62,183 nt of DNA from Sphingorhabdus sp. (GCF_029865925.1 NZ_JARXAI010000027.1:1-62183); one strand, 5' to 3'; positions 7,837-16,186 are shown, counted from the first letter of the stretch. The notes: a model not told the origin generated them from the letters alone. Program-made: numbers and translations.

Positions 7837-9579
7837 ATGACGATAATGCCCGATTCCGACACCCCAGAATTCGCCGAACGCGACCCAGATATGCCTGATG
7901 ATGCATTGGGGCTGGGTCTGGATTTGCCTGTACTGGCTAAGCCCGCCGCCGCGCCCGTGGCGACTGGCGGCGCGGCATACCGCGTTTTGGCACGCAAATA
8001 TCGGCCACAGACATTTGCGGAACTCATTGGGCAGGACGCTATGGTCCAAACCTTGGGTAACGCCATAAAGCGTGACCGCCTTGCACATGCATTCCTGATG
8101 ACTGGCGTGCGCGGGGTCGGGAAAACGTCAACCGCGCGATTGATTGCCAAGGCGTTGAACTGCATTGGAATTGACGGGCAGGGCGGCCCGACTATTGACC
8201 CGTGCGGGGCTTGCGAGCCTTGTGTCGCAATCGCGGAGGGTCGGCATATCGACGTCATCGAAATGGATGCCGCAAGCCACACCGGCGTTGACGATGTGCG
8301 GGAGATTATTGAGGCTGTGCGTTACTCCGCCGTGTCGGCACGCTACAAAATCTACATTATCGACGAAGTCCACATGCTGTCCAGAAACGCATTTAATGCG
8401 CTGCTCAAGACGCTGGAAGAGCCGCCGGGGCATGTAAAGTTTCTGTTCGCAACGACAGAAGTCAACAAGGTTCCGATTACAGTCCTGTCGCGGTGTCAGC
8501 GCTTTGATCTGAAACGGATACCCACCGAAAAGCTTTCGGCGCATTTCGCTGAAATCTCCGCCAAGGAAGCCGTAGAGGCTGAAACCGAGGCGCTGACTTT
8601 AATTGCGCAAGCCGCCGAGGGGTCTGTTCGCGACGGTCTGTCAATTCTTGATCAAGCCATTGCCCATGCCGATATGGAGGGTGATGGAAAAGTCACCGCG
8701 GCGCAGGTGCGCGACATGTTGGGCCTGTCCGACCGTGGCGCGATCCGCCGTCTCTTTGGCCTAATCCTTATGGGCGATGCGCAGGCCATGCTGGCGGAGG
8801 CAAAGAACCAATATAATCTTGGTGTTGAGCCGCTGGCGATGTTTGCTGGATTATTGTCCGAAGTACATAGGCTGACGCTTGCGAAGGTTGGCGCGCCACG
8901 CGATGGAGCGCTGGATGCCGAAGCGAATGCTGTGGTTGAGGATCATGCCGACCGTTTATCCTTCCCAGTTCTGCATCGTCTTTGGCAATTGTTGTTAAAA
9001 GGGCAGGAGGAAGTCGCGCGCGCATCTGTCCCGCTAGGTGCAGCTGACATGGCCCTGTTGCGCGTGATCCATGCCGCAACGCTGCCGGACCCTAGTGAGC
9101 TTGCCAAGATGATTGGTGAGGGGGCGTTCACGACGGCAATACCTGCTTCTGCGCCCACTGCGCCTGATGCCACGGCCTCCGCTTCAGTGCAGTCATTTAT
9201 GCCTGCGACTTTTAAAGCGCTTTTGGATCGTCTGGCGCGTGACGGGTTTGTAAGCCTTGAAATGACGTTACGCGATGTTGTCCGTCTGGTCGAATATGCG
9301 CCGCCTATGTTGGCGTTTCAATTGGCGGGGCCCGTTGCGCCGACGTTTGTTTCGGAACTTCGAGATGCTCTGGCGAAGGTTACGGGCACGCGCTGGGACT
9401 TAGAAGAACGCCCAGGTGATGTCCAGCCAAGCCTGTTGGAGCAGGAGCAAGCCGACGCCGAGGCTGATAAACGCATTATAATGGAGTCACCTTTGGTCAA
9501 AGCGGCGTTTGCTGCGTTTCCCGAGGCGGAGCTGCTCGACAGCGACGATAATGGCATGAAATGGAGTAAGAGCGCGTGA
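7837..9579 (+). CDS. dnaX: DNA polymerase III subunit tau/gamma
   Basis: A 580-residue clamp-loader ATPase. After an unstructured N-terminus of about 45 residues come RVLARKYRPQTFAELIGQ, the Walker A GVRGVGKTSTAR, a zinc module with cysteines in LNCIG...DPCGACEPC, the Walker B YIIDEVHMLS, and sensor 1 FLFATTEVNKVP. Domain III and a C-terminal tau-like region (about 450-580) that would contact the polymerase follow. No programmed-frameshift slippery site is apparent, so only the long form is predicted. The frame is open further upstream, but that part encodes the SRP RNA, so I chose the ATG at 7837 (ATG 7846 is an alternative). The stop overlaps the ybaB start. Confidence 0.95.
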   Translation: MTIMPDSDTPEFAERDPDMPDDALGLGLDLPVLAKPAAAPVATGGAAYRVLARKYRPQTFAELIGQDAMVQTLGNAIKRDRLAHAFLMTGVRGVGKTSTARLIAKALNCIGIDGQGGPTIDPCGACEPCVAIAEGRHIDVIEMDAASHTGVDDVREIIEAVRYSAVSARYKIYIIDEVHMLSRNAFNALLKTLEEPPGHVKFLFATTEVNKVPITVLSRCQRFDLKRIPTEKLSAHFAEISAKEAVEAETEALTLIAQAAEGSVRDGLSILDQAIAHADMEGDGKVTAAQVRDMLGLSDRGAIRRLFGLILMGDAQAMLAEAKNQYNLGVEPLAMFAGLLSEVHRLTLAKVGAPRDGALDAEANAVVEDHADRLSFPVLHRLWQLLLKGQEEVARASVPLGAADMALLRVIHAATLPDPSELAKMIGEGAFTTAIPASAPTAPDATASASVQSFMPATFKALLDRLARDGFVSLEMTLRDVVRLVEYAPPMLAFQLAGPVAPTFVSELRDALAKVTGTRWDLEERPGDVQPSLLEQEQADAEADKRIIMESPLVKAAFAAFPEAELLDSDDNGMKWSKSA

Positions 9580-9911
9580 AAAGCATGGAAGAGATGATTA
9601 AGGCTGCGCAAGAAGCTGCCCAGAATATCCAGCAACAGATGGAACAAGCGCAGGCAACGCTGGATACGATCCGGGTTGAGGGCGTTTCTGGAGGCGGTCT
9701 GGTGAAGGTTAAGGCGACTGCAAAAGGCCGGATATTGAACGTTGAAATCGATGACAGCCTCATCGTGCCAGCCGACAAGGGCATGTTGGAAGACCTTATC
9801 ACAGCCGCATTCAACGATGCCCGCGACAAGGCTGATGCCGCCAGCAATGCGGAAATGGGTAAGATGTCTAGCGGATTACCGCTGCCTCCAGGGTTCAAAT
9901 TGCCATTTTAA
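9576..9911 (+). CDS. ybaB: YbaB/EbfC family nucleoid-associated protein
   Basis: A 111-residue small DNA-binding protein. The N-terminal helix (MEEMIKAAQEAAQNIQQQME) and the central VEGVSGGGLVKVKATAKGR strand segment are the family hallmarks, and the C-terminus ends in the characteristic GLPLPPGFKLPF. Members form dimers that bind the nucleoid. Translation is coupled to dnaX through a GTGA overlap (GTG at 9576; an ATG at 9585 is the alternative). The recR gene, usual next partner in this operon, is not present here; lon follows instead. Confidence 0.92.
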   Translation: MKSMEEMIKAAQEAAQNIQQQMEQAQATLDTIRVEGVSGGGLVKVKATAKGRILNVEIDDSLIVPADKGMLEDLITAAFNDARDKADAASNAEMGKMSSGLPLPPGFKLPF

Positions 9912-9987
9912 TAAGGCGAATGGCTGTAGTGGCCGAGGTCCATTAAGGTTTTTCCCCAATTAAATGTGCCTAACCCGTGCACATGCA

Positions 9988-10014
9988 TTGAAAGCGTCCG
10001 CAAAGCCCTCATAT
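9988..10014 (+). promoter_or_regulatory. Putative heat-shock (sigma-32 type) promoter of lon
   Basis: TTGAAA at 9988-9993 is followed after 13 bases by CCTCATAT at 10007-10014. This resembles the RpoH consensus (TTGAAA, 13-14 bases, CCCCATAT). It lies about 50 bases upstream of lon, a classical heat-shock gene. Confidence 0.5.
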
Positions 10015-10066
10015 TGGGTTGGAACAGGCAGGTTGCCGTTTTGGGTGACCGCCAATTGGAGTATCT

Positions 10067-12466
10067 ATGGATCTGAACCTTCCATTATTGCCACTGCGCG
10101 ATATTGTTGTTTTTCCTGGCATGATTGTGCCGTTGTTTGTTGGGCGCGATAAATCGGTTGTTGCCTTGGAACAGGCAATGAAAGCCAATAAAGAGATTTT
10201 TCTTGTCGCGCAGCTTGACCCTGCCGAGGATGATCCCGGCAAGGATGATCTTTACAATATCGGCGTGACTGCCACGATCATGCAGCTGTTGAAGTTGCCT
10301 GATGGCACAGTGCGCGTGTTGGTTGAGGGCAAACAACGCGCTGAATTGCGCGACTTGATCGTGCGTGGCGACAACTATGTTGAAGCGACCATCATCTTGG
10401 TTGAAGAACAAAGCGCGGATGGTCCCGAGGCAACCGCACTGATGCGTTCAGTGACCGAGCAGTTCGAGAATTATTCGAAACTGAACAAGAAAATGCCCGC
10501 AGAGGCAGCTGTTCAGTTGACCGAGATTGACACCCCGTCAGCACTTGCGGACGCCGTTGCGGCGAATATTCAATTGAAGGTTTCGGATAAGCAGTCGTTG
10601 TTGGTTGAATCCAACCCGCTGCGTCGGCTTGAAATGGCCTTTGCCTTCATGGAAGGCGAGCTTGGCGTTTTGCAGGTCGAAAAGAAAATCCGTGGCCGTG
10701 TGAAGCGGCAAATGGAAAAGACGCAGCGCGAATATTATTTGAATGAGCAGATGAAAGCCATTCAGCGCGAGCTTGGCAATGACGATGGCGAAGGCGGTGA
10801 CGAGGTTGCCGAAATTCAGACCAAGATTGACACGATGAAGCTCTCCAAGGAAGCAAAAGCGAAAGCCAATGCGGAACTGAAAAAGCTGCGCGGGATGGCG
10901 CCGATGTCTGCAGAAGCCTCAGTCATCCGCAACTATCTTGATACGCTCTTGGGTATTCCATGGGGCAAAAAGTCCAAGCTGAAGCGCGATATTGCCAAGG
11001 CGCAGGACGTTCTTGATGCCGACCACTTCGCCTTGGAAAAGGTTAAGGACCGGATTGTCGAATATCTTGCGGTGCAAGCGCGGACGAACAAGCTGAAGGG
11101 GCCAATATTGTGCCTCGTTGGCCCTCCGGGCGTTGGTAAGACCTCCCTTGGTAAATCGATTGCCAAGGCTACGGGTCGTGAGTTCATTCGCCAATCCTTG
11201 GGCGGCGTGCGGGACGAGGCCGAGATACGAGGCCACCGTCGTACCTATATTGGTTCAATGCCAGGCAAGGTCGCGGCCAATTTGAAAAAGGCAGGGACGA
11301 TGAACCCGTTGTTCTTGCTCGATGAAATCGACAAGCTTGGACAGGATTTCCGGGGCGATCCAGCGTCGGCCTTGCTTGAGGTTCTCGATCCTGAACAGAA
11401 CAACAAGTTCAATGACCATTATCTGGAAATCGATCTCGATTTGTCGGACGTAATGTTCGTGACAACCGCAAACAGCATGAACTTACCGCAGGCGTTGTTG
11501 GACCGGATGGAAATCATCCGTCTTGAAGGCTACACTGAGGACGAGAAGTTTGAGATTGCCAAGCGCCATTTGGTGGAAAAGCAGATCGAGGCCCACGGGC
11601 TTAAGCCTGAAGAGTTTTCGATAAGTGACGATGCACTGCGCGATGTCATTCGCTATTACACAAGAGAGGCCGGCGTTCGGACGCTGGAGCGTGAAATTGC
11701 GAAGCTTGCGCGTAAATCGTTGCGTCGGATCTTGGAAGGTAAAGACAAGAGCATTGTCATTACGCCCGAAAATCTTGCCGACTTCTCCGGCGTTCGTAAA
11801 TTTCGCCATGACATGGGTGAGGAAGAAAACCAGATCGGTGCCGTTACGGGTCTCGCTTGGACTGAAGTGGGTGGTGAGTTGCTGACCATCGAAGCTGTCA
11901 CTGTTCCTGGTAAGGGGAATATTAAGACGACAGGTAAGCTAGGCGAAGTCATGAGCGAGTCCATTCAGGCGGCCTTAAGCTACGTGAAGGCGCGCGCGCC
12001 GAGCTACGGCATCAAACCAAGTCTGTTTGCCCGCAAAGATGTGCACATTCACCTTCCCGAAGGCGCAGTGCCCAAGGATGGCCCATCGGCCGGCATAGGC
12101 ATGGTGACGTGCATCGTGTCGACACTGACGGGTATTGCGGTGCACCGCGATGTTGCCATGACTGGCGAAGTTACGTTGCGTGGACGTGTGTTGCCGATTG
12201 GTGGATTGAAAGAGAAATTGCTGGCGGCTTTGCGCGGCGGGATTAAAACCGTGCTCATTCCCCAAGAGAATGAAAAGGACCTTGCGGACATTCCAGCAAA
12301 CATCAAGGACGGTCTTGAGATTATCCCGGTGAGCCATGTCGATCAGGTTCTGGCGCGTGCTTTAGTATCCCCATTGGTCGCCGTGGAATGGACCGAGGCG
12401 GATGATCTGGCAGCGGCGTTACCCGCTGTAACTGGCGGTGAAATTGGGGTGCCTGTGACACATTGA
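10067..12466 (+). CDS. lon: ATP-dependent protease Lon
   Basis: A 799-residue cytoplasmic AAA+ serine protease that degrades misfolded and regulatory proteins. The N-terminal substrate domain begins LPLLPLRDIVVFPGM. A coiled coil follows (about 185-275), then Walker A GPPGVGKTSLG, Walker B FLLDEIDKLG and sensor motifs (TTANSMNLP). The C-terminal protease domain has the catalytic Ser in PKDGPSAGIG and the Lys in PIGGLKEKLLAALR. Length matches LonA. The start at 10067 follows a TTGGAG ribosome-binding site. It appears to be transcribed alone, with a heat-shock-like promoter upstream and an intrinsic terminator downstream. Confidence 0.97.
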   Translation: MDLNLPLLPLRDIVVFPGMIVPLFVGRDKSVVALEQAMKANKEIFLVAQLDPAEDDPGKDDLYNIGVTATIMQLLKLPDGTVRVLVEGKQRAELRDLIVRGDNYVEATIILVEEQSADGPEATALMRSVTEQFENYSKLNKKMPAEAAVQLTEIDTPSALADAVAANIQLKVSDKQSLLVESNPLRRLEMAFAFMEGELGVLQVEKKIRGRVKRQMEKTQREYYLNEQMKAIQRELGNDDGEGGDEVAEIQTKIDTMKLSKEAKAKANAELKKLRGMAPMSAEASVIRNYLDTLLGIPWGKKSKLKRDIAKAQDVLDADHFALEKVKDRIVEYLAVQARTNKLKGPILCLVGPPGVGKTSLGKSIAKATGREFIRQSLGGVRDEAEIRGHRRTYIGSMPGKVAANLKKAGTMNPLFLLDEIDKLGQDFRGDPASALLEVLDPEQNNKFNDHYLEIDLDLSDVMFVTTANSMNLPQALLDRMEIIRLEGYTEDEKFEIAKRHLVEKQIEAHGLKPEEFSISDDALRDVIRYYTREAGVRTLEREIAKLARKSLRRILEGKDKSIVITPENLADFSGVRKFRHDMGEEENQIGAVTGLAWTEVGGELLTIEAVTVPGKGNIKTTGKLGEVMSESIQAALSYVKARAPSYGIKPSLFARKDVHIHLPEGAVPKDGPSAGIGMVTCIVSTLTGIAVHRDVAMTGEVTLRGRVLPIGGLKEKLLAALRGGIKTVLIPQENEKDLADIPANIKDGLEIIPVSHVDQVLARALVSPLVAVEWTEADDLAAALPAVTGGEIGVPVTH

Positions 12467-12474
12467 GGCGGCAT

Positions 12475-12518
12475 GTCCTGCTATTATAAGTGTATAATAA
12501 GCAGGACTCGTCTTTTTT
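12475..12518 (+). terminator. Intrinsic terminator after lon
   Basis: An inverted repeat with arms GTCCTGCT at 12475-12482 and AGCAGGAC at about 12500-12507, extended inward by an AT-rich stem, is followed by a six-T run at 12513-12518. It starts ten bases after the lon stop codon. Confidence 0.8.
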
Positions 12519-12552
12519 CACAGAAAATGACCGTTTTGGGCCGATATTTCCT

Positions 12553-12581
12553 TTGACAGCGTTAACATTCTGCTCATTATC
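12553..12581 (+). promoter_or_regulatory. Putative sigma-70 promoter of the HU gene
   Basis: A consensus TTGACA at 12553-12558 is followed after 17 bases by ATTATC at 12576-12581. This would give a 5' leader of about 70 bases. A second -10-like TATAAT lies near 12630. Confidence 0.5.
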
Positions 12582-12655
12582 GCTCCACCGGCTTTGGCCG
12601 CGACTCATTGTATCGCTAAATGGGTCTCATATAATTTTAAGAGGGGGGTTCCCAC

Positions 12656-12928
12656 ATGAACAAGCAAGATCTCGTCAGTGCAGTCGCCGAAGCTAGCGGT
12701 TTGACCAAGGCTGATGCCGGCAAGGCCGTCGAAGCAACATTTGAAGCAATCACTGGCGCTCTGAAGAGCGGCGGCGAAGTACGTCTCGTTGGTTTCGGTA
12801 CCTTTGGCGTTGCAAAGCGTAAGGCATCGACCGGACGTAACCCACGCACCGGTGAGCCAATGACCATCAAGGCATCGACTCAGCCAAAGTTCAAAGCTGG
12901 CAAGGCTCTCAAGGACGCTGTCAACTAA
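12656..12928 (+). CDS. HU family DNA-binding protein
   Basis: A 90-residue histone-like protein that bends and compacts DNA. It shows the whole family pattern: the N-terminal helices (MNKQDLVSAVAEASGLTKA), the signature GFGTFGVAKRKASTGRNPRTG, in which the flexible DNA-clasping arm contains Arg-Asn-Pro, and the basic C-terminus FKAGKALKDAVN. IHF is less likely because the sequence is closest to HU-type proteins. A strong AGAGGGGGG ribosome-binding sequence precedes the ATG. It is monocistronic with its own promoter and terminator, as expected for a very abundant protein. Confidence 0.95.
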   Translation: MNKQDLVSAVAEASGLTKADAGKAVEATFEAITGALKSGGEVRLVGFGTFGVAKRKASTGRNPRTGEPMTIKASTQPKFKAGKALKDAVN

Positions 12929-12955
12929 GACACGCACCAAGAAATTGGTTACAGA

Positions 12956-12985
12956 GGGCGGGGCGAAAGCACCCGCCCTTTTTTT
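12956..12985 (+). terminator. Intrinsic terminator after the HU gene
   Basis: The stem GGGCGGG (12956-12962) / CCCGCCC (12972-12978) encloses a small GC-GAAA-GC cap and is followed by seven T (12979-12985). This is a textbook strong terminator. Confidence 0.93.
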
Positions 12986-13039
12986 ATGCCCATATTGGTC
13001 ACAAGAGAAGATCGGCGGCGAACAAGTTGTGCGCATCAC

Positions 13040-13120
13040 CCTAGTTAGGGCAAACCACGTCTTCGAAGGACGTAGCTAGGTTACCTAAAACCCGACCACC
13101 CTGTGGAGTCGATATTTAGG
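13040..13120. other. Two tandem hairpins, possible structured RNA
   Basis: Hairpin 1 has outer arms CCTAG (13040-13044) / CTAGG (13076-13080) and an inner ACGTC (13057-13061) / GACGT (13069-13073). Hairpin 2 has CCTAAA (13084-13089) / TTTAGG (13115-13120), then CGAC (13093-13096) / GTCG (13108-13111), then CAC/GTG with a CCT loop. Neither has a T-run on either strand. Hairpin 2 contains the stop codon of the small minus-strand gene, so the pair may be its 3' untranslated region or a separate small RNA. I do not recognise a known family. Confidence 0.5.
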
Positions 13121-13355
13121 CAGCCAAACGGGGTGCGTTATGGGCGCGCGACATTGCGGGAAAGGGGATGATCTCGGCAGGCGCCAGACGCCGCATTTCG
13201 CCCAATATTATCCGGCGCTCACGTTGCGGTGAGGGGGCGAATTCCATATCAATCACTTCGCGAATACGCGGCATGGCATTGCGGATAGACAGCAAGATGA
13301 CGCCAAATGATGCACTCAGCACGATCACGAAAAGAAGGGTAGCGATGATAGTCAT
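13116..13355 (-). CDS. Small single-pass membrane protein, unknown function
   Basis: A 79-residue protein I do not recognise. One strong transmembrane segment (about residues 2-24, TIIATLLFVIVLSASFGVIL) is followed by a cytoplasmic-looking, charged tail rich in Arg, Pro and Ala (ERRIILGEMRRLAPAEIIPF). The start at 13355 follows an AAAGGA ribosome-binding site eight bases upstream. A longer in-frame form from 13463 would add 36 hydrophilic residues and lacks such support. It is a lone gene, convergent with the HU gene. The coding signal is moderate: clear RBS, sensible topology, no homologue identified by eye. Confidence 0.6.
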   Translation of the reverse strand: MTIIATLLFVIVLSASFGVILLSIRNAMPRIREVIDMEFAPSPQRERRIILGEMRRLAPAEIIPFPAMSRAHNAPRLAA

Positions 13356-13503
13356 GGCACTGGTCCTTTGCGTTCCCACCCTAAATAAGTGGGGAAGTTT
13401 GATTCGGCTAAACACAGGATATACGTCTTTGTTCACTATTTGTTCCAACATGTCAAGCGGCATTTCGCGCGTGGAACATGGCTGGGTAACTTTGCGGATT
13501 ACC

Positions 13504-13512
13504 TGTGGATAA
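13504..13512 (-). promoter_or_regulatory. Perfect DnaA-box 9-mer
   Basis: TGTGGATAA here is the complement of TTATCCACA, the high-affinity DnaA box. It is single; no cluster of boxes or AT-rich unwinding region surrounds it, so it is not evidence for a replication origin. It may be a regulatory DnaA site or chance. Confidence 0.35.
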
Positions 13513-13548
13513 CTTGTTCGGCCGCAAAAAGTTCACTGGCCTGCGAAA

Positions 13549-13965
13549 TTACGGTTCGCTGCGTGTTCCGCGGCGCTCTGCATGCCATTTTTGAAGTGCC
13601 TGTTGCATGCATCCTGTGAAGCCGTTGCTTCCATTGACAGAACAGCTGTTTGGCAAAACGGCGCGCCCATAGCCGTCAAGGCTCTCAGCGGCGGAGGTCC
13701 AGCTTCCGCCTGCTACTGGCGATTCGCTATTCGCGCGAACCGGTTTAGGAATCCGGTACCGGTCACCCTCCGGCTGGACCGCACAGACCATGATTTCGTC
13801 GCCGACTGCTTCAGGACATTTTTCCGTGCCGAAGGTAACAAGAAAGGAGATGCGCTCGGGAGGCGCAGACTGCTGTGCGTCGCCAAGCGATTGATCTTCG
13901 GCGAGCGCCGGCGAGGATATCGCGAGCAGCGCGATTGAAGCAGTAACTGCCCAACGTGTTTTCAA
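13549..13965 (-). CDS. Secreted small protein of sphingomonad type, unknown function
   Basis: A 138-residue exported protein. The signal peptide spans residues 1-22 (MKTRWAVTASIALLAISSPA, cleavage after ALA). The mature part contains EKCPEAVGDEIMVCAV followed by GDRYRIPKPVR, a pattern I associate with uncharacterised proteins of Sphingomonadales (CP..xGDEIVVC...ERYRIPK), then two further cysteines near the C-terminus, so disulfides in the periplasm are plausible. The start is a TTG at 13965 preceded by AGGAAG. The reading frame stays open much further upstream across rpsB, but that extension is a shadow of rpsB. Function is unknown. Confidence 0.7.
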   Translation of the reverse strand: MKTRWAVTASIALLAISSPALAEDQSLGDAQQSAPPERISFLVTFGTEKCPEAVGDEIMVCAVQPEGDRYRIPKPVRANSESPVAGGSWTSAAESLDGYGRAVLPNSCSVNGSNGFTGCMQQALQKWHAERRGTRSEP

Positions 13966-14063
13966 CTTGTCTTCCTGCCCATAATGTCTCGCTATGCGGT
14001 GCGTTCTGAACCGATTGTTAAAGCGACTACACCAAATTGCGCAATCTGGTGAGTCTGTTGGTG

Positions 14064-14091
14064 CTTGACGAATCCTGTCTACAACTATAAC
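14064..14091 (+). promoter_or_regulatory. Putative promoter of the rpsB-tsf operon
   Basis: CTTGAC at 14064-14069 (the alphaproteobacterial -35 form) and TATAAC at 14086-14091 are separated by 16 bases. The predicted leader of about 100 bases is long enough for the autogenous control by S2 known in other bacteria, but I see no specific proof of that here. Confidence 0.5.
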
Positions 14092-14198
14092 GAGGCCGTC
14101 ATTCCACATGGGAAACGCACATACCGGTGCTGATCTTTGTCTTTCAGGCAAAAGTGAAGTTCTAGTTTCCCAGAGGCTCAACCGGAAGGAGAAGTACC

Positions 14199-15071
14199 AT
14201 GGCGGCACCTGTCGTAACCATGCAGCATTTGCTTGAAGCTGGGGCCCATTTCGGCCACCAAACACACCGTTGGAATCCGCGTATGAAGCCGTATATCTTC
14301 GGCGCGCGCAACGGCATCCACATTCTCGATCTGTCGCAGTCCGTGCCATTGTTCGCACGTGCTCTAGATTTCGTTGCACAGAGCGTTTCGTCTGGAGGCA
14401 AGGTTCTGTTCGTTGGCACGAAGCGCCAGGCGCAAGGCCCAATTGCCGATGCGGCACGCGCATCGGGTCAGCATTTCGTCAACCATCGCTGGTTGGGCGG
14501 TATGCTCACCAACTGGAAGACCATTTCGAACTCGATCAAGAAGCTCAAGACGCTTGAAGAGCAGCTTTCGGGCGATACGCACGGTTTCACGAAGAAGGAA
14601 ATTCTTCAGATGACCCGCGAGCGCGATAAGCTTGAAATGAGCCTTGGCGGTATCCGCGACATGGGTGGCATTCCTGACGTTATGTTCGTCATCGACGCCA
14701 ACAAGGAAGAACTCGCCATCAAGGAAGCCAATGTTCTTGGTATTCCAGTGATCGCGATCCTCGATTCAAACGTATCGCCTGACGGCATTGCATTCCCGGT
14801 TCCTGCAAATGATGACGCTGCACGCGCCATTCGTTTGTATTGCGACGCGGTGGCTACTGCGGCAACCAAGGGCAATGTAAACGCCAAGGTTGCCAAGGGC
14901 ATTGACCTTGGAGCGGAAGTTGAGCCAGCGGCTGAACCTGCTTTGGCAGAAGAAACTGCGCCAGCGACTGAAGAAGCAGCCCCAGTAGCTGAAGAAACAG
15001 CGCCAGTAGCTGAAGAAACAGCGCCCGCTGCTGAAGTTGCTCCTGCCGAAGCGCCTGCCGCCGAAGCGTAA
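14199..15071 (+). CDS. rpsB: 30S ribosomal protein S2 with Ala/Glu/Pro tail
   Basis: A 290-residue small-subunit protein. The conserved S2 core covers residues 1 to about 230, with [19 protein letters not shown], the [15 protein letters not shown] segment and [14 protein letters not shown]-terminal tail of roughly 50 residues follows, almost entirely Ala, Glu, Pro, Thr and Val, including a repeated PVAEETA. At the DNA level the tail contains two identical 21-bp units (14982-15002 and 15003-15023). Acidic tails on S2 occur in alphaproteobacteria, but the copy number is likely variable. A strong AAGGAGAAG site precedes the ATG. First gene of the rpsB to fabZ cluster. Confidence 0.97.
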   Translation: MAAPVVTMQHLLEAGAHFGHQTHRWNPRMKPYIFGARNGIHILDLSQSVPLFARALDFVAQSVSSGGKVLFVGTKRQAQGPIADAARASGQHFVNHRWLGGMLTNWKTISNSIKKLKTLEEQLSGDTHGFTKKEILQMTRERDKLEMSLGGIRDMGGIPDVMFVIDANKEELAIKEANVLGIPVIAILDSNVSPDGIAFPVPANDDAARAIRLYCDAVATAATKGNVNAKVAKGIDLGAEVEPAAEPALAEETAPATEEAAPVAEETAPVAEETAPAAEVAPAEAPAAEA

Positions 15072-15078
15072 CCAAATT

Positions 15079-15172
15079 GTCGTCACCCCCGCTTATGCGG
15101 GGGACCGACACTTGTCGTTTGCTTGTGAAGTTAGCGCTGGTGTTAGATCTTCGCTTTTACGGGGATGACGAA
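15079..15172. repeat. REP-like palindromic intergenic element
   Basis: Between rpsB and tsf, a hairpin CCCCCGC-TTAT-GCGGGGG (15086-15103) sits at the left end. The outer sequence TCGTCACCCC (15080-15089) is mirrored by GGGGATGACGA (15161-15171). The GTCAtCCC / GGGaTGAC ends resemble the short palindromic repeats spread through many alphaproteobacterial genomes; a second copy-like element lies at 59101-59127. Confidence 0.6.
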
Positions 15173-15220
15173 CTTCAATGAGGCTGTATTGGCCTCCGTA
15201 CCTTTCGAAAGGACACTCTT

Positions 15221-16147
15221 ATGTCTGCAATTACCGCTTCAGCCGTCAAGGAACTGCGTGAGCTTTCCGGTGCTGGCATGATGGACGCCAAAAAGGCGCT
15301 TGAAGAAACCAACGGCAATATCGAAGCCGCAGTTGATTTGCTGCGCGCCAAGGGCCTTGCTACTGCTGCCAAGAAATCGAGCCGCACCGCGGCGGAAGGT
15401 CTTGTCGGCGTTGCTGTGGAGGGCACCAAGGGTACTGCTATCGAAGTTAACAGCCAGACAGATTTCGTTGCCAAAAACGAACAGTTCCAAGAATTCGTCG
15501 CTGCTGTCAGCCAAGTTGCCTTGAACCTAAGCGCCAACGATTCTGAATCCGTTTTGTCCGCGCCTTATGGCGGAAGCGAAACCGTTCAGGAACGATTGAC
15601 CAACAACATCGCCACCATCGGTGAAAATCAGGTTATTCGCCGCGTAAAGTCGCTTTCGGTCAATAATGGCCGTGTTGTTTCTTATGTCCACAACGCTGCG
15701 GCGCCTGGCATGGGTGGCATCGGCGTTCTTGTTGCGCTTGAGAGCGATGCAGACGCTGCGACGCTTGATGGCCTCGGCAAACAACTGGCGATGCACATCG
15801 CTGCTGCATTCCCGCTGTCGCTTGACGAATCTGGCCTTGATGCCGAAACGCTTGAGCGTGAGCGCGGTATTGCGCGTGAAAAGGCATCGGAAAGCGGCAA
15901 GCCAGCGGATATCGTCGAAAAGATGGTTGAAGGCGCCGTGAAGAAGTTCGCCAAGGAAAACGCCTTGTTGAGCCAGCCATTCGTTATGGACGGCAAGACC
16001 CCAATTTCGGATGTTGTCGTGGCCGCTGGCAAAGAAGCTGGTAAGCCAATCGTGCTGAAGGATTATGTCCGCTTCCAGCTTGGCGAAGGCATTGAAAAGG
16101 AAGTGTCTGACTTTGCAGCTGAAGTGGCTGCTGCGGTCGGCGCATAA
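15221..16147 (+). CDS. tsf: Elongation factor Ts
   Basis: A 308-residue guanine-nucleotide exchange factor for EF-Tu. It shows the N-terminal UBA-like domain ([25 protein letters not shown]), the signature [13 protein letters not shown] at about 86-98, and the core halves with [19 protein letters not shown]. Length is slightly above the E. coli protein (283). A GAAAGGAC ribosome-binding site precedes the ATG at 15221. It is co-oriented with rpsB across a gap of 149 bases that holds a REP-like palindrome. Confidence 0.97.
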   Translation: MSAITASAVKELRELSGAGMMDAKKALEETNGNIEAAVDLLRAKGLATAAKKSSRTAAEGLVGVAVEGTKGTAIEVNSQTDFVAKNEQFQEFVAAVSQVALNLSANDSESVLSAPYGGSETVQERLTNNIATIGENQVIRRVKSLSVNNGRVVSYVHNAAAPGMGGIGVLVALESDADAATLDGLGKQLAMHIAAAFPLSLDESGLDAETLERERGIAREKASESGKPADIVEKMVEGAVKKFAKENALLSQPFVMDGKTPISDVVVAAGKEAGKPIVLKDYVRFQLGEGIEKEVSDFAAEVAAAVGA

Positions 16148-16186
16148 ATATTCTTGGCTTCCCTGCCAAAAGGCGGGGATAAGCAC

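Noticed and set aside
7657-9579. Programmed frameshift in dnaX producing gamma
   Set aside because: I see no A-rich slippery heptamer followed by a hairpin at the end of domain III.
13504-13512. Possible replication origin near a perfect DnaA box
   Set aside because: Only one box is present, with no cluster, no AT-rich unwinding region and no origin-type gene neighbours.
13966-14463. Long minus-strand extension of the secreted protein ORF across rpsB
   Set aside because: It is the complement of rpsB coding sequence; the signal peptide and ribosome-binding site set the real start at 13965.
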